Shown here: piece after piece, positions 1-9,246 of the stretch | Numbering within the stretch: the first letter of the stretch is position 1 | Layout of the letters: the number at the start of each line of letters is the position of its first letter | Assembly: GCA_016932815.1 (NCBI GenBank) | Contig: JAFGCC010000025.1 | Coordinates: 71,133-126,735 of the forward strand | Direction: 5' to 3' | DNA length: 55,603 nt | From: Microcaldota archaeon | GTDB lineage: Archaea; Micrarchaeota; Micrarchaeia; Anstonellales; Bilamarchaeaceae | The notes under the pieces: generated by a model | Told to the model about the DNA's origin: nothing | The model's database searches: none | Seen by the model: the letters and a program-made list of their open reading frames with translations, nothing else | Made by a program: the position numbers and the translations under genes

Positions 1-3000
1 AGCCGGAGGTGGTGGTAGATGCGGCAGAAGAGGCAATCCGCAACCTGAATCTCACCCTGCCTCCGGGAGTGGGGGAATTCTCCCCGCACGTAAGATTCTA
101 CAACGGCCCGGGAAACGAAATCATGATTGAGCGCCTAAGCTCAAAGAGGCTCAACGAGCTAGTCACCTTCAAGGGAATAATCACCAAGAGAACGGATGTG
201 ATGCACAAGGTGAAGATGGCGCATTTCTACTGCCAGGCCTGCAGCGAAACCTACAACGTGCAGGTAACGCGGAACTTCAAGCCGCCACGGATGTGCGCCT
301 CCTGCAAGAAGCTCGCCCTCCTCCCAAACGAGGAAAAATCCAAGTTCGTAGACATCCAGAAGGCGGAAGCCCAGGACCTCCTGGAAAAGGTTTCCGGAGG
401 CTCCCCCGCAGCCAAGATGGAACTCTGGTTCGAAGACGACATAGTAAACTACATCACTCCCGGGGAAAACGTGGAAGTGACCGGGATACTGAGGATAAAG
501 CCCTCGCAGAACATGAAGCAGAAAAACGAGCTGGTTTTCAACCGCTACGTGGAAGTCGTCCACATAAAGAGCCTAAAGAGGGACTTCGAGGAAATCCACC
601 TCACAAAAGAGGACGTTGAGCACATAAAAGAGCTCTCGGGCCACCCCGAAATCATAAACAGGATTTTCGGCTCAATCGCCCCCGCAGTATATGGATACAG
701 CGAGGTAAAAAAAGCCCTTGCCCTCCAGCTTTTTGGGGGGACCAAGGGAAAGATGATGAAAGGGAGCGCCGCTGTGAGGGATGACATACACATCCTGCTA
801 ATTGGGGACCCTGGTATCGCAAAGTGCGCAGACGGGGATTCCGAGGTCCTCTTAGCAGATGGCTCGCTTGCAAAAATACGGGACGTGGTCGAAGAAGTCC
901 TTAAAGAAAAGGGCAAAACCCAAGTGGAAGACGGGTTCTATGCAACGAGCAACCACGACCTGGTTTCGCTGGATTTGGACGCGAGAATATCCCCCAGCAA
1001 GGCAACGTATTTCTGGAAGCTCCAATCCCCGAAATTCATGTACGAAGTGGAAACCGGGACCGGAAAGAAAGTAACGGTAACCCCGGAGCACCCGTTTTTC
1101 ATCTCTTCGGATGGCCACATCGCCTCAAAGCCCGCAAAAGAGCTAAAAGAGGGAGAATTCATCTCCACTCCGGGGAAACTGCCAATAAAAGGGAAGCTCC
1201 AGCCCATTCCCAGGCCCAGGAGGGGAAAAACCAACGCGACAAAAGCGAGGCTCCCCAAAAACCTCGATGCGGACTTTGCAAGGCTATTGGGCTACCTTGC
1301 AGGAGACGGCTATTTCCGCCGCACAAGCTCCTTTGAAATAAGCCTGACAAACAACGATTCCGGACTCTTAGCCGACTTCAATTCAATCCTCAAAAAATAC
1401 GGGATACCAACGAAAGTGAAGCAGGATAGGCGCACTCGCGCAAAAACCTCATTTGCATTCTCGGTGGAATTGGGCAGTGCCCTCTCATCTCTTGGTTTGG
1501 AGGGAAAGAATGCCCGCACCAAGACAATCCCCCAGGCAATCCTCAAAAGCCGCAACAGGGAGGTTTCCGAATTCATAAAAGCCTATTTCGACTGCGATGC
1601 AACCTTGGGAAAGAGAGGAATCACAATCGCATCTGCAAGCAGGGAACTCCTCTCAAGAGCCCAGCTTCTCCTCCTGCGCTTTGGGATAATCTCGCAATTG
1701 CACAAGACCTCCTCGCGCGCAACCAATACGGCTGCCAAAAAGAGGAGAACATACTTCCGCTTGTTCATCTTAGGGGAAAACGCGAAAAAATATGCCGAGC
1801 ACATAGGATTCAACTGCAAGAGGAAGTCCAAGAAGCTCGCTTCGATTTCCTCAAAGCGGGAAGAGGATTTCAATACCAACATTGACATAGTGCCCAATCT
1901 CGCTAGAATCCTGCTCAAAACCCGCAGGGAACTGGGCTTAACCCAATCCCAGTGCGGACTGCCCCGCTCCACATACGCGCATTACGAGCAGGGAAACAGG
2001 AATCCCTCCCGCAGGAGCCTCCAGAAGATTGCAGGGGCATTCAAGCGCGCAGCCCCCAAGGCAAAACCAGTCCTCCTGCTCGATTCGCTCTCCAAATCCC
2101 ACGTTTTCTGGGACAAGGTATCCAGAATCCGCAGGACAAAGCCGAAGGAAAAATGGGTTTACGACCTCCAGGTCGACCCCACCCACAATTTCGTTGCAAA
2201 CAGCCTGGTTGTCCACAATACGAGGTTCCTGAATTCCACGTCGACATTAGCGCCCAAATCAATGTATGTTAGCGGAAAAAGCGTTTCAGGTGTCGGCCTT
2301 ACGGCCAGTGCAGAAAAAGACGAGCTCGGAGACGGGGGCTGGACGCTGAAAGCCGGTGCATTGGTTCTCGCTTCCGGAGGCATAGGCGCAATCGACGAAT
2401 TCGACAAGATAGATGATGAGGACCGCGCATCCCTTCACGAAGTAATGGAAAGTCAAACTGTGTCGATAGCGAAGGCGGGAATAGTCGCAAAATTCAAGGC
2501 CAAAACCGCGATAGTTGCTGCGGCAAACCCCAAGCACGGAAGGTTCAACCAGACTAAGAACCTAGCAGACCAGTTCGACGTTCCCCCTTCACTGCTCTCG
2601 CGCTTCGACCTCATTTTCCCAATCCTCGATGTCCTAGACGAGGAAAAAGACCAGAACCTCGCAGAGCACATACTCACTTCACACATAGAAGCGGCCAGGG
2701 GCACCTACGTTGAGCAGGAAGAGCTCCTTGACAAGGAAATCCTAAGAAAATACATAGCATACGCGCGCAGGTACGTGCACCCGGTGCTATCCGATTCGGC
2801 AAAGGACAAGATAAAGGAATTCTACCTGGATTTAAGGCGCAGGGGGAAATCCTCAGGCTCGGTTCCCATAACCCCCCGTTACCTTGAAGGGCTTGTGAGG
2901 CTCGCAGAAGCCCACGCTAAAATCCGCCTCTCGGATACCGTGGAGTTCGATGATGCAAAAGTCGCAGTAGAGCTAATGGACCACGTCCTGCGCAAGGTCA

Positions 3001-3269
3001 TGACCGACCAGGAGACCGGAAAGTTTGACGTGGACATAATTACTACGGGAAGGTCCCGCTCGCAGGTGGAAAAAGTAGAGAGGCTGCTTGATATCATAAA
3101 AGAGAAGACGCGCGACCAGGAGGCAGTTCCCAGGAATGAAGTGCTCGATGAAGCCGAATCCTCCGGAATGGACAAGGGTGCGGCAAAGCGCATCCTGCAG
3201 GAACTAATGAGGAAAGGGGAAGTCTACGAAAAAGAGCCCGGCTGGATTGCGCTAGTAGGCAATAGGTAG
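1..3269 (+). CDS. mcm: Replicative DNA helicase MCM, 5' partial, with intein
   Basis: ATP-driven 3'-5' replicative helicase of archaea, acting as a hexamer at the fork. The frame is open to the first base of the window, so the N-terminus lies upstream. Visible in order: the N-terminal OB region with a four-Cys zinc site (CQAC...CASC), Walker A GDPGIAK, Walker B with IDEFDK, sensor AANPKHGRF, arginine finger region SLLSRFDL, and a C-terminal winged helix. Between the Walker A lysine and the following Thr lies an in-frame intein (825-2219). The spliced product visible here is about 620 residues, close to the family's usual size once the missing N-terminus is added. No frameshift is seen, so host function should depend on splicing. 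Very certain of family. Confidence 0.97.
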   Translation, partial: PEVVVDAAEEAIRNLNLTLPPGVGEFSPHVRFYNGPGNEIMIERLSSKRLNELVTFKGIITKRTDVMHKVKMAHFYCQACSETYNVQVTRNFKPPRMCASCKKLALLPNEEKSKFVDIQKAEAQDLLEKVSGGSPAAKMELWFEDDIVNYITPGENVEVTGILRIKPSQNMKQKNELVFNRYVEVVHIKSLKRDFEEIHLTKEDVEHIKELSGHPEIINRIFGSIAPAVYGYSEVKKALALQLFGGTKGKMMKGSAAVRDDIHILLIGDPGIAKCADGDSEVLLADGSLAKIRDVVEEVLKEKGKTQVEDGFYATSNHDLVSLDLDARISPSKATYFWKLQSPKFMYEVETGTGKKVTVTPEHPFFISSDGHIASKPAKELKEGEFISTPGKLPIKGKLQPIPRPRRGKTNATKARLPKNLDADFARLLGYLAGDGYFRRTSSFEISLTNNDSGLLADFNSILKKYGIPTKVKQDRRTRAKTSFAFSVELGSALSSLGLEGKNARTKTIPQAILKSRNREVSEFIKAYFDCDATLGKRGITIASASRELLSRAQLLLLRFGIISQLHKTSSRATNTAAKKRRTYFRLFILGENAKKYAEHIGFNCKRKSKKLASISSKREEDFNTNIDIVPNLARILLKTRRELGLTQSQCGLPRSTYAHYEQGNRNPSRRSLQKIAGAFKRAAPKAKPVLLLDSLSKSHVFWDKVSRIRRTKPKEKWVYDLQVDPTHNFVANSLVVHNTRFLNSTSTLAPKSMYVSGKSVSGVGLTASAEKDELGDGGWTLKAGALVLASGGIGAIDEFDKIDDEDRASLHEVMESQTVSIAKAGIVAKFKAKTAIVAAANPKHGRFNQTKNLADQFDVPPSLLSRFDLIFPILDVLDEEKDQNLAEHILTSHIEAARGTYVEQEELLDKEILRKYIAYARRYVHPVLSDSAKDKIKEFYLDLRRRGKSSGSVPITPRYLEGLVRLAEAHAKIRLSDTVEFDDAKVAVELMDHVLRKVMTDQETGKFDVDIITTGRSRSQVEKVERLLDIIKEKTRDQEAVPRNEVLDEAESSGMDKGAAKRILQELMRKGEVYEKEPGWIALVGNR
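825..2219 (+). other. Intein in mcm, with LAGLIDADG endonuclease and HTH domain
   Basis: A 465-residue protein-splicing element inserted at the ATP-binding loop of MCM. It starts with Cys (CADGDSEVLLADG, block A) and ends with VVHN followed by extein Thr; block B is TVTPEHPFF. The centre carries two dodecapeptide motifs of a LAGLIDADG homing endonuclease, LLGYLAGDGYF (near 1285) and FIKAYFDCDATLG (near 1575), each with its acidic residue. Before the C-terminal splicing block there is a segment resembling an XRE-type helix-turn-helix (RRELGLTQSQCGLPRSTYAH, near 1927-1990), probably a DNA-recognition aid. Splicing residues Cys1, penultimate His and Asn are all present, so splicing is expected; endonuclease activity is inferred. 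Confidence 0.95.
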
Positions 3270-3318
3270 GCTGCAGGGCAAAGAAAGGCATTCTCTTAGC
3301 CTGCAAATCCCCGGAGGG

Positions 3319-3330
3319 TTTTGTTTTTTC
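3319..3330 (+). terminator. T-rich termination tract after mcm
   Basis: About 50 nt after the mcm stop the plus strand has a run of T broken by a single G. Archaeal RNA polymerase stops at such oligo-T tracts without needing a strong hairpin. The region lies between convergent mcm and the his operon. Assignment is by base pattern only. Confidence 0.4.
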
Positions 3331-3347
3331 AGAATCCCATATCCGCC

Positions 3348-3923
3348 CTACTTCCTTCTCCCTTTCAATTCCTCTAGAACCCTGGAGAAGGGCACGCCCC
3401 GGTTCTCAATGTAAACCAACATGAAAAAGAACAAATCCGCAGCCTCCCACGCGATTTCCGAATCCTTTTCCGCTTCAATTAGCTCGTCTAGTTCCTCACG
3501 AAGCTTCGCAATTACTTTCTCCCTGCTATTTACGATTGAAGAAACGTATGAGCCTTCTTTCGGGTTCTTCTTCCTATCAGCAATCACTTCAAGCAGTTCG
3601 GGAAGGAGCGGCTTCTCCACCCCGAAGCACGAATATTCCCCTGTGTGGCACGCAGGCCCTTCCGGCTTTACCCTGACCAAAAGAGCATCCGAATCGCAGT
3701 CCAGTTTCATTTCCACGATTTTCTGGAAGTTCTTGCTCATCTCGCCTTTTTGTATGAGTCTTCCCAGCTTCCTGCTGTACCTCCAGACGTAGCCCTCCTC
3801 TTCCATCTTGGCTACAGCTTCCGGATTCGCATAAAATAGCGAGAGCACGCTCCCGCCATCTGCGTCCTGCACGATTACGGGAACGAGCCCGTCTTTTCCA
3901 TATTTAATCTCCACGCACTTCAA
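3348..3923 (-). CDS. hisIE: HisIE: phosphoribosyl-AMP cyclohydrolase / phosphoribosyl-ATP pyrophosphatase
   Basis: Bifunctional enzyme for steps 2 and 3 of histidine synthesis. Residues 1-100 are the HisI cyclohydrolase: GEMSKNFQ, then LDCDSDALL with the Cys/Asp metal ligands, and [12 protein letters not shown] with the zinc Cys. Residues about 105-190 are HisE, an all-alpha MazG-like pyrophosphatase with the acidic run [11 protein letters not shown] and [11 protein letters not shown]. Fusion of HisI and HisE is usual in bacteria; many archaea keep them separate. It is the last cistron of the his operon; its start overlaps the end of hisF by 20 nt. Length 191 is normal for the fusion. Confidence 0.96.
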   Translation of the reverse strand: MKCVEIKYGKDGLVPVIVQDADGGSVLSLFYANPEAVAKMEEEGYVWRYSRKLGRLIQKGEMSKNFQKIVEMKLDCDSDALLVRVKPEGPACHTGEYSCFGVEKPLLPELLEVIADRKKNPKEGSYVSSIVNSREKVIAKLREELDELIEAEKDSEIAWEAADLFFFMLVYIENRGVPFSRVLEELKGRRK

Positions 3924-4662
3924 CTCCGTTTTCCTTCAAGTATTTTTTCAAGTCCCCGATTCTTATTTCCCCATAGTGGAACAGGCTTGCGGCAAGGGCC
4001 GCAGAAGCCTTCGTTTGCCTAAACGCCTCCAGGAAATCCTCCATTTTCCCCGCACCTCCCGAAGCAATCACGGGCACTTCCACAGCCTCCGCAACCGCCC
4101 TGGTCAAGGCAATGTTGAATCCCTCTTTGGTCCCGTCGCGGTCTATGCTCGTTAGGAGGATTTCCCCCGCCCCAAGCGAGGCCGCTTTCTTCGCCCACTC
4201 TATCGCATCAAGCGCGGTATTCGTAGTTCCGCTGCGCGAATAAACCTCCCAGCGCTCCCCGTTCCTTTTTGCGTCTATCGCAACGACGACCGCCTGCGAG
4301 CCGAATTCCTCTGCAGCCTCCCCAATTAGCGCAGGGTTGGAAATCGCCGCACTATTTAGCGAAACCTTGTCCGCCCCGGCTTTCAGCAATGCGCCGATGT
4401 TCTCAACCGAGCGTATCCCCCCTCCAATTGTGAATGGTATGAAGATTTCCTGCGCAACCTCCCTTGCAACGTCCACCATGGTCCTCCTGCCTTCTGTGGT
4501 TGCGGAGATGTCCAGGAATACGAGTTCATCCGCGCCTTCTTCATAATAAACGCGTGCGAGCTCCACGGGGCCCCCCGCATCGCGCAGCCCCACAAAATTT
4601 ATCCCCTTTACTACCCGCCTCTCTTTTACGTCCAGGCAGGGGATTATCCTTTTGCACCACAT
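3904..4662 (-). CDS. hisF: HisF: imidazole glycerol phosphate synthase cyclase subunit
   Basis: Takes ammonia from HisH and converts PRFAR to imidazole glycerol phosphate and AICAR. It is a 252-residue TIM barrel, normal length. The catalytic Asp near the N-terminus lies in [14 protein letters not shown] and the second in [12 protein letters not shown]. Phosphate-binding turns are [10 protein letters not shown] and [12 protein letters not shown]. The gene starts one base after hisA ends, and the hisIE start lies inside its 3' end. HisA and HisF are related barrels and sit side by side here. Function is secure. Confidence 0.97.
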   Translation of the reverse strand: MWCKRIIPCLDVKERRVVKGINFVGLRDAGGPVELARVYYEEGADELVFLDISATTEGRRTMVDVAREVAQEIFIPFTIGGGIRSVENIGALLKAGADKVSLNSAAISNPALIGEAAEEFGSQAVVVAIDAKRNGERWEVYSRSGTTNTALDAIEWAKKAASLGAGEILLTSIDRDGTKEGFNIALTRAVAEAVEVPVIASGGAGKMEDFLEAFRQTKASAALAASLFHYGEIRIGDLKKYLKENGVEVRGD

Positions 4663-4663
4663 C

Positions 4664-5362
4664 CTACTCCCCCCCTATTTCAAAGCCCATTCCCCCAAGC
4701 TCCACCCTGTTTTCCAGGAACGCCCTTCCGGCAATCGCACCATAAATCCCGATTTCGCTTAGCGCAACCAAATCCTGCGCGTTCCTCACGCCCCCCGCAG
4801 AAACAATCCGCGCATTGCACCTTCCCTTCAAATCCTCTAGGAGTTCCAGGTTCGGCCCAAGATAAGTCCCATCCCGGGAAGTGTCCGTAACAACGATTTC
4901 TTCCAGCCCTGCGGCAACTTCCTCAAACGGGAGCTCGCTCTTTTGAGTCCATCCGGCATAGGATAGCTTCCCGTCCTTGAAATCAAAGGAGCCAACGAGC
5001 TTCCCGCAGTATTTTTGCTTCAGTTTGGCCGCAAGCTCCAAATCCTTCATCAGCAGGGTGCTGACAATAACCTTCTTTACCCCAAGCCCCAGGAGTTCCG
5101 CAACCTTTTCTTCGCTCCTTATCCCGCCTCCAACCTGTATTGGGAATTTCGCGGCAAGCTCACGGATTATGCTTATATTCTTCATTTCCCCGGTAAATGC
5201 GCCATCCAAATCCACAACGTGGATTATCTTAGCACCCATTGCCATGTATTGCATGGCAACTTCAAGCGGGCTCTTGCCATAGGTTATCTTGTTTTCCTTT
5301 TCGCCTTTAACGAGCCTCACGCATTCTCCGCCCATCAAGTCTATCGCAGGTATGATTATCAT
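4664..5362 (-). CDS. hisA: HisA: ProFAR isomerase
   Basis: Amadori isomerase of histidine synthesis, converting ProFAR to PRFAR. A 232-residue TIM barrel with the acid/base aspartates in [17 protein letters not shown] and [15 protein letters not shown], and phosphate-binding [10 protein letters not shown] and [11 protein letters not shown]. The start overlaps the hisH stop by 4 nt (ATGA), implying translational coupling. A dual HisA/TrpF (PriA) role is known in actinobacteria but nothing here requires it. Confidence 0.96.
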   Translation of the reverse strand: MIIIPAIDLMGGECVRLVKGEKENKITYGKSPLEVAMQYMAMGAKIIHVVDLDGAFTGEMKNISIIRELAAKFPIQVGGGIRSEEKVAELLGLGVKKVIVSTLLMKDLELAAKLKQKYCGKLVGSFDFKDGKLSYAGWTQKSELPFEEVAAGLEEIVVTDTSRDGTYLGPNLELLEDLKGRCNARIVSAGGVRNAQDLVALSEIGIYGAIAGRAFLENRVELGGMGFEIGGE

Positions 5363-5964
5363 TTCCTGACCTCCCTTATGAAGTTCCCAAGTAGTGCCAA
5401 CCCCTTCTCCCCGCTTTTTTCCGGGTGGAACTGCGTTGCAAACAAATTATCCTTCCAGATTGAGGATGCGAATTCCACCCCGTATTCCGTCTTGGCCGAA
5501 ACCAAAGCCGAATCCGCAGGCACGCAGTAATAGGAGTGCACGAAATACGCATACATCCCATCCAACCCCTCAAAGAGCGGGCAGTTCCCAACAGCCTCAA
5601 CGCTGTTCCAGCCCATGTGCGGAACCGGCAGCCCGATTCCAAAGCGCTTCACGCTCCCCCCAACCACTCCAAGCCCTCGCACTCCGGAACTCTCCTCGCT
5701 ACTTTCTAGCAGGAGCTGCATCCCAAGGCAGATTCCCAAAAAGGGCATCCTGCGCTCCAAGACCGCCTCCCTGAGAACCGCATCCTTCCCCCCGATGTTG
5801 CGCATCGCCGCCCCGAAGGAGCCAACCCCGGGGAAAACGAGCCCGTCTGCATTCTCCCAGTCCTCAGCCTCCGCGCTAACTTCGGCAGAAACGCCCAATT
5901 TCGCAAATGCATTCCTTACGTTCACCGCATTGCCGGCGCCGTAGTCTATTATGCAGATTCCCAT
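5359..5964 (-). CDS. hisH: HisH: imidazole glycerol phosphate synthase glutaminase subunit
   Basis: Class I glutamine amidotransferase that feeds ammonia to HisF. The nucleophile Cys is in FLGICLGMQLLLESSEE and the His-Glu pair is in TQFHPEKSGEKGL. The N-terminus IIDYGAGNAVNVRNAF is typical of HisH. Length 201 is normal. It begins directly after the last base of hisG and overlaps hisA by 4 nt. HisH and HisF form a heterodimer with an ammonia tunnel; the two genes are separated here only by hisA. Confidence 0.97.
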   Translation of the reverse strand: MGICIIDYGAGNAVNVRNAFAKLGVSAEVSAEAEDWENADGLVFPGVGSFGAAMRNIGGKDAVLREAVLERRMPFLGICLGMQLLLESSEESSGVRGLGVVGGSVKRFGIGLPVPHMGWNSVEAVGNCPLFEGLDGMYAYFVHSYYCVPADSALVSAKTEYGVEFASSIWKDNLFATQFHPEKSGEKGLALLGNFIREVRK

Positions 5965-6843
5965 CTAATCCACTACCCGGGACATGTTCATTACGAGGAT
6001 GTCTTTTGCGCCCGCCCGCTTTAGCTTCCTTATTGTTTGTATGAGGGTGCTCTTGTCCACCACGCTGTGGACCGAATACGCGCCCTCTTTTGCAAGCTTT
6101 AGCACAGTGGGGCTGTCCATTGCGGGCATGACCTCTACTACCCTCCCAAGCTCCTCCTCGCTGGAAACATTGGCCATTATGTACCGTTTTACTTCCGCGT
6201 TGATAACGCTCTCCATCGAAACCCTGAGCGTGTCTATTTCCTCTTCCTTTTCCTCCATGCTTTTTTTGTTCGCAATAAGGTACTGGCTAGATTCGGCTAT
6301 GTCTTCTACCACCCGCAGGTTGTTCTCCCCAAGCGTATTGCCCGTACTGACCTGGTCTGCGACCATGTCCGCAACGCCCAATTGCGGCGCAAGCTCGGTG
6401 GCTCCTGCAAGCGGGACGATTTCGCACTCAACCCCCATTTTGGAGAGGTGCTTGCGGGTTATGTTTGAGAGCTTGGTTGCAACCCGCATCCCGTCCTTGT
6501 AATCTGCAGGCGACTTTATCGGGGAATCCACCGGGACCGCAAGGGATATCCTGCAGCTCCCGAAATTGAGCTTCAGCAATTTCTCCACTTCCGCTTCGCT
6601 CTCCCAGACCATGTCTTCCCCGGTAACGCCCGCATCGGCTGCCCCGGATTCCACATAGCGCGGGATGTCCGCCGCCCTCGCATACATTATCTGTATGTCG
6701 GGATTATCCGTACTAACATACAGCTTCCTCCCGTTCTCGGGCACGCTAATCCCTATCCCTTCTAGCAACTTCTTTACCCCGTTGCTTATTCTTCCCTTGT
6801 TTGGTATGGCTATTTTTATCATGCATATCCGCCTCTTTTTCAT
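5965..6843 (-). CDS. hisG: HisG: ATP phosphoribosyltransferase, long form
   Basis: First committed step: PRPP plus ATP to phosphoribosyl-ATP. The catalytic part starts MIKIAIPNKGRIS and includes DAGVTGEDMV and the PRPP loop (ELAPQLGVADMVADQVSTG region); the last 75 residues form the ACT-like regulatory domain of the long HisG (VVEVMPAMDSPTVLKLA). No HisZ is therefore needed, and histidine feedback is expected. I chose the ATG at 6843 because an AGGAG stands 7 nt before it; an ATG at 6822 would give 285 residues and matches family starts equally well. An open frame continues upstream inside hisB but is not needed. Confidence 0.95.
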   Translation of the reverse strand: MKKRRICMIKIAIPNKGRISNGVKKLLEGIGISVPENGRKLYVSTDNPDIQIMYARAADIPRYVESGAADAGVTGEDMVWESEAEVEKLLKLNFGSCRISLAVPVDSPIKSPADYKDGMRVATKLSNITRKHLSKMGVECEIVPLAGATELAPQLGVADMVADQVSTGNTLGENNLRVVEDIAESSQYLIANKKSMEEKEEEIDTLRVSMESVINAEVKRYIMANVSSEEELGRVVEVMPAMDSPTVLKLAKEGAYSVHSVVDKSTLIQTIRKLKRAGAKDILVMNMSRVVD

Positions 6844-6854
6844 TGCCTTTCTCC

Positions 6855-7439
6855 TCAGATTTCCCCCTTGGTGCTTGGAATCCCCTTCTGCCTCGCATCC
6901 ATTTCGCAGGCGCTGCGCATTGCCCTTGCAAACGCCTTGAAGATGGCTTCCGCCTTGTGGTGGTCGTTCTCGCCGGCTAAGAGCGTAACGCTGACATTCG
7001 CCCTGCACCCGCGCGCAAAAGCCTCAAAGAAGTCCCGCACCAATTCGGTGCTCAGTTCCCCGACCTTCTCGCGCCTAAACTCCGCAATGTATTGGAGGTA
7101 TGGCCTTCCGCCCAAATCCACTGCAACCTGTGCCAAAGCCTCGTCCATTGGGAGCAGGAAGAACCCGTAGCGGGTTATCCCCTTGCGCTCACCCAACGCC
7201 TTATCGAACGCCTGGCCCATCACGAAGCCCAAATCCTCTACCGTGTGGTGCTCGTCAACTTCCAAATCCCCTTTAGCCGAGATTTCCAAATCGAACATCC
7301 CGTGCCTTGAGAACAGGTTGAGCATGTGGTCTAAGAAACCTACCCCGGTATCAACCGTGCATTTTCCCTCGCCATCTATCACGACTTCCACTTTAATCTT
7401 CGTTTCCGAAGTGTTCCTCTCCATTTTCGCGCTTCTCAT
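6855..7439 (-). CDS. hisB: HisB: imidazoleglycerol-phosphate dehydratase
   Basis: Mn-dependent dehydratase giving imidazole acetol phosphate. The 194-residue monofunctional form carries the repeated metal motifs DEHHTVEDLG and NDHHKAEAIFKAFARAM, plus GFLDHMLNLFSRHG. No phosphatase domain is fused to it, unlike enterobacterial HisB. The start overlaps the end of the HAD gene by 4 nt. The next gene, hisG, follows after an 11-nt gap with its own ribosome-binding site. Confidence 0.97.
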   Translation of the reverse strand: MRSAKMERNTSETKIKVEVVIDGEGKCTVDTGVGFLDHMLNLFSRHGMFDLEISAKGDLEVDEHHTVEDLGFVMGQAFDKALGERKGITRYGFFLLPMDEALAQVAVDLGGRPYLQYIAEFRREKVGELSTELVRDFFEAFARGCRANVSVTLLAGENDHHKAEAIFKAFARAMRSACEMDARQKGIPSTKGEI

Positions 7440-8086
7440 TCTATCACCTTTAGTATCTCATTAACCTCATTTATGCGGATATCCGCCTCAAGCCCTCCGA
7501 CCACGGAAACAAACGGGATTCCCGCGCTCCTTGCGGCAATCGCGTCGCTTGCCGTATCCCCCACGTATGCGGGGTTTTTGCACCCCATCCTCTTAATTGC
7601 GAGCTTTAACGGCCTCGCATCCGGCTTCTCGTATTCGCAGTCCTCCATCGCTATTATGCAGTCCCTTCCAAAGAACTCCGGAACGAGGTTTCCAAGCACG
7701 TAAAGCGCTTCTTCCCTGGGCCTTCCCGTAACTATCCCCAGCGCAATACCGCGTGCCTTTAGTTCGCGCAGGGTATCTTCGCGGATTAGGAGCCTCTCTT
7801 TGTCCCGCAAGCCGCCAAGGTAGAGCTCCTGGAACCTGCCCTTGATTCTCGCGTATTCTTCGGATTCGCGCTCAATCTCCTCTGCGCTCTTTATCCCCAA
7901 AGATAGCGCGTAGGCGGCATCCCAGTCGTTGTTCATCCCCGGAATCCTCTTAATCTCATCCACTTCCGAAGGCTCCACCTCCCTCCCCAGGAAATCCCCC
8001 GCGCTAAGCCTGATTGCCTCCCGGTAGGAAGTTGAAACGTCCACGAGCACTCCGTCTATGTCGAAGATTATCCCGTCCACATTCAT
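7436..8086 (-). CDS. HAD-superfamily phosphatase in the his operon (candidate histidinol-phosphatase)
   Basis: A 216-residue haloacid dehalogenase family hydrolase, subfamily IA. Motif I is IFDIDGVLVD with the nucleophile and acid/base Asp, motif II is LGIVTGRPRE, motif III Lys is in YEKPDARPLKLA, and motif IV is YVGDTASDAIAAR. A helical cap lies between motifs I and II. It overlaps hisC upstream and hisB downstream by 4 nt each. Every other histidine enzyme is in the operon, and no PHP- or HisB-type histidinol-phosphatase is, so this protein probably does that step. Family is certain; the substrate is inference from context. Confidence 0.85.
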   Translation of the reverse strand: MNVDGIIFDIDGVLVDVSTSYREAIRLSAGDFLGREVEPSEVDEIKRIPGMNNDWDAAYALSLGIKSAEEIERESEEYARIKGRFQELYLGGLRDKERLLIREDTLRELKARGIALGIVTGRPREEALYVLGNLVPEFFGRDCIIAMEDCEYEKPDARPLKLAIKRMGCKNPAYVGDTASDAIAARSAGIPFVSVVGGLEADIRINEVNEILKVIE

Positions 8087-9246
8087 GCCGAACCCTCCTC
8101 TCCTGCGGGCATCTGCGCCCCCATAATCCCCTCTCCGGATGCGCCTTTGCGCACGTTTTTCGTTCCGGCCCCCTTCTCCCTGGCAAGCTCCGCAAGCAGC
8201 AAATCATTGTCTTCTTTTCCCCTCACCGTAATCCTGAGTATCCCCTCAAGCACGCCTTCCATCTTGCGCACCACAAGCCCCTTTCTAATGAGCCTATCAA
8301 ACGCCCCCTGCGCATCCGCCACCTTCACCAGCAGGAAGTTCGTAGAAGATGGGAAAACCCCAAAGCCCATCTCCCCAAGCGAGGAAGCAATCCTGTTGCG
8401 CTCCCCGACTAGCGCATCCACGTTCTCCCGCATCTCCTGCGTGTTGCTCAATGCGGCAATCGCAAGCCTCTCGGATACCGGGTTTATGTTGTAGGGCTGG
8501 CGTATCTTGTTTAGCTGCTCCGCAACCTTCTTTGGGCAGAGCAGGTACCCTATGCGCATCCCCGCAAGCCCGAACGCCTTTGAGAGCGTGCGTATTATCA
8601 CTACGTTCCCGTATTTCTCGCAGAGCCCGGCTGCGCTCCCGCCTTCTGAAAACTCTATGTATGCTTCATCTATTGCAAGCAGCCCCCCGAACCTTTTTGC
8701 AATCTCCTCTATCGTGGCAAGCGGGGTGAAATCCCCGGTCGGGTTGTTCGGGTTGCAAACGAACATCAGGTCCGCATCGTTCTCGCCGGCTACCCCCAGC
8801 AGTTCCTCAACATCCAGCGAAAAACCTTCCGATTCCCTGGGCACTTCAACCATCCTCCCCCCGTTCATTTCCGAGACCACCTTGTAGAATGAAAAGGTGG
8901 GAGTGGACGCAACCGCAACCCCGCCTTCACTAAGGTATGCGCGCGTTAGCAAATCAATCGCCTCATCCGCCCCGTTTCCGAGCACCACCTGCCCCGGCTC
9001 CACATCGGAGTATTCCGCAATGAGCCGGGTTAATTCCTCGTACCTTGAATCGGGGTATTCGTTTCCAATCCCCTCCTGCGCAATGCCCCGCAATTCCTCC
9101 TTTACGCAGGGCAGGATTCCCGGGGAAGTGTTCCTATCAAACCTTTTAACCTTGGACACTAGGAGCCCGTACCTGCGGGCTATGTCCTCATCCCCCGGAA
9201 CGTATCCGTAGGGCATAAGCTCCTCTATGCATTTTCTTGCCTTCAT
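8083..9246 (-). CDS. hisC: HisC: histidinol-phosphate aminotransferase
   Basis: PLP-dependent class I/II aminotransferase, 387 residues. It makes histidinol phosphate from imidazole acetol phosphate and glutamate. Visible are VVLGNGADEAIDLL, the substrate/PLP motif VCNPNNPTGDF, AIDEAYIEF with the PLP aspartate, and the Schiff-base Lys in RTLSKAFGLAGMRIGY. A C-terminal extension of about 25 residues after the aminotransferase fold is Gly/Ala-rich and of unknown role. Starts within the hisD stop (ATGA) and ends within the HAD start. Confidence 0.96.
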   Translation of the reverse strand: MKARKCIEELMPYGYVPGDEDIARRYGLLVSKVKRFDRNTSPGILPCVKEELRGIAQEGIGNEYPDSRYEELTRLIAEYSDVEPGQVVLGNGADEAIDLLTRAYLSEGGVAVASTPTFSFYKVVSEMNGGRMVEVPRESEGFSLDVEELLGVAGENDADLMFVCNPNNPTGDFTPLATIEEIAKRFGGLLAIDEAYIEFSEGGSAAGLCEKYGNVVIIRTLSKAFGLAGMRIGYLLCPKKVAEQLNKIRQPYNINPVSERLAIAALSNTQEMRENVDALVGERNRIASSLGEMGFGVFPSSTNFLLVKVADAQGAFDRLIRKGLVVRKMEGVLEGILRITVRGKEDNDLLLAELAREKGAGTKNVRKGASGEGIMGAQMPAGEEGSA

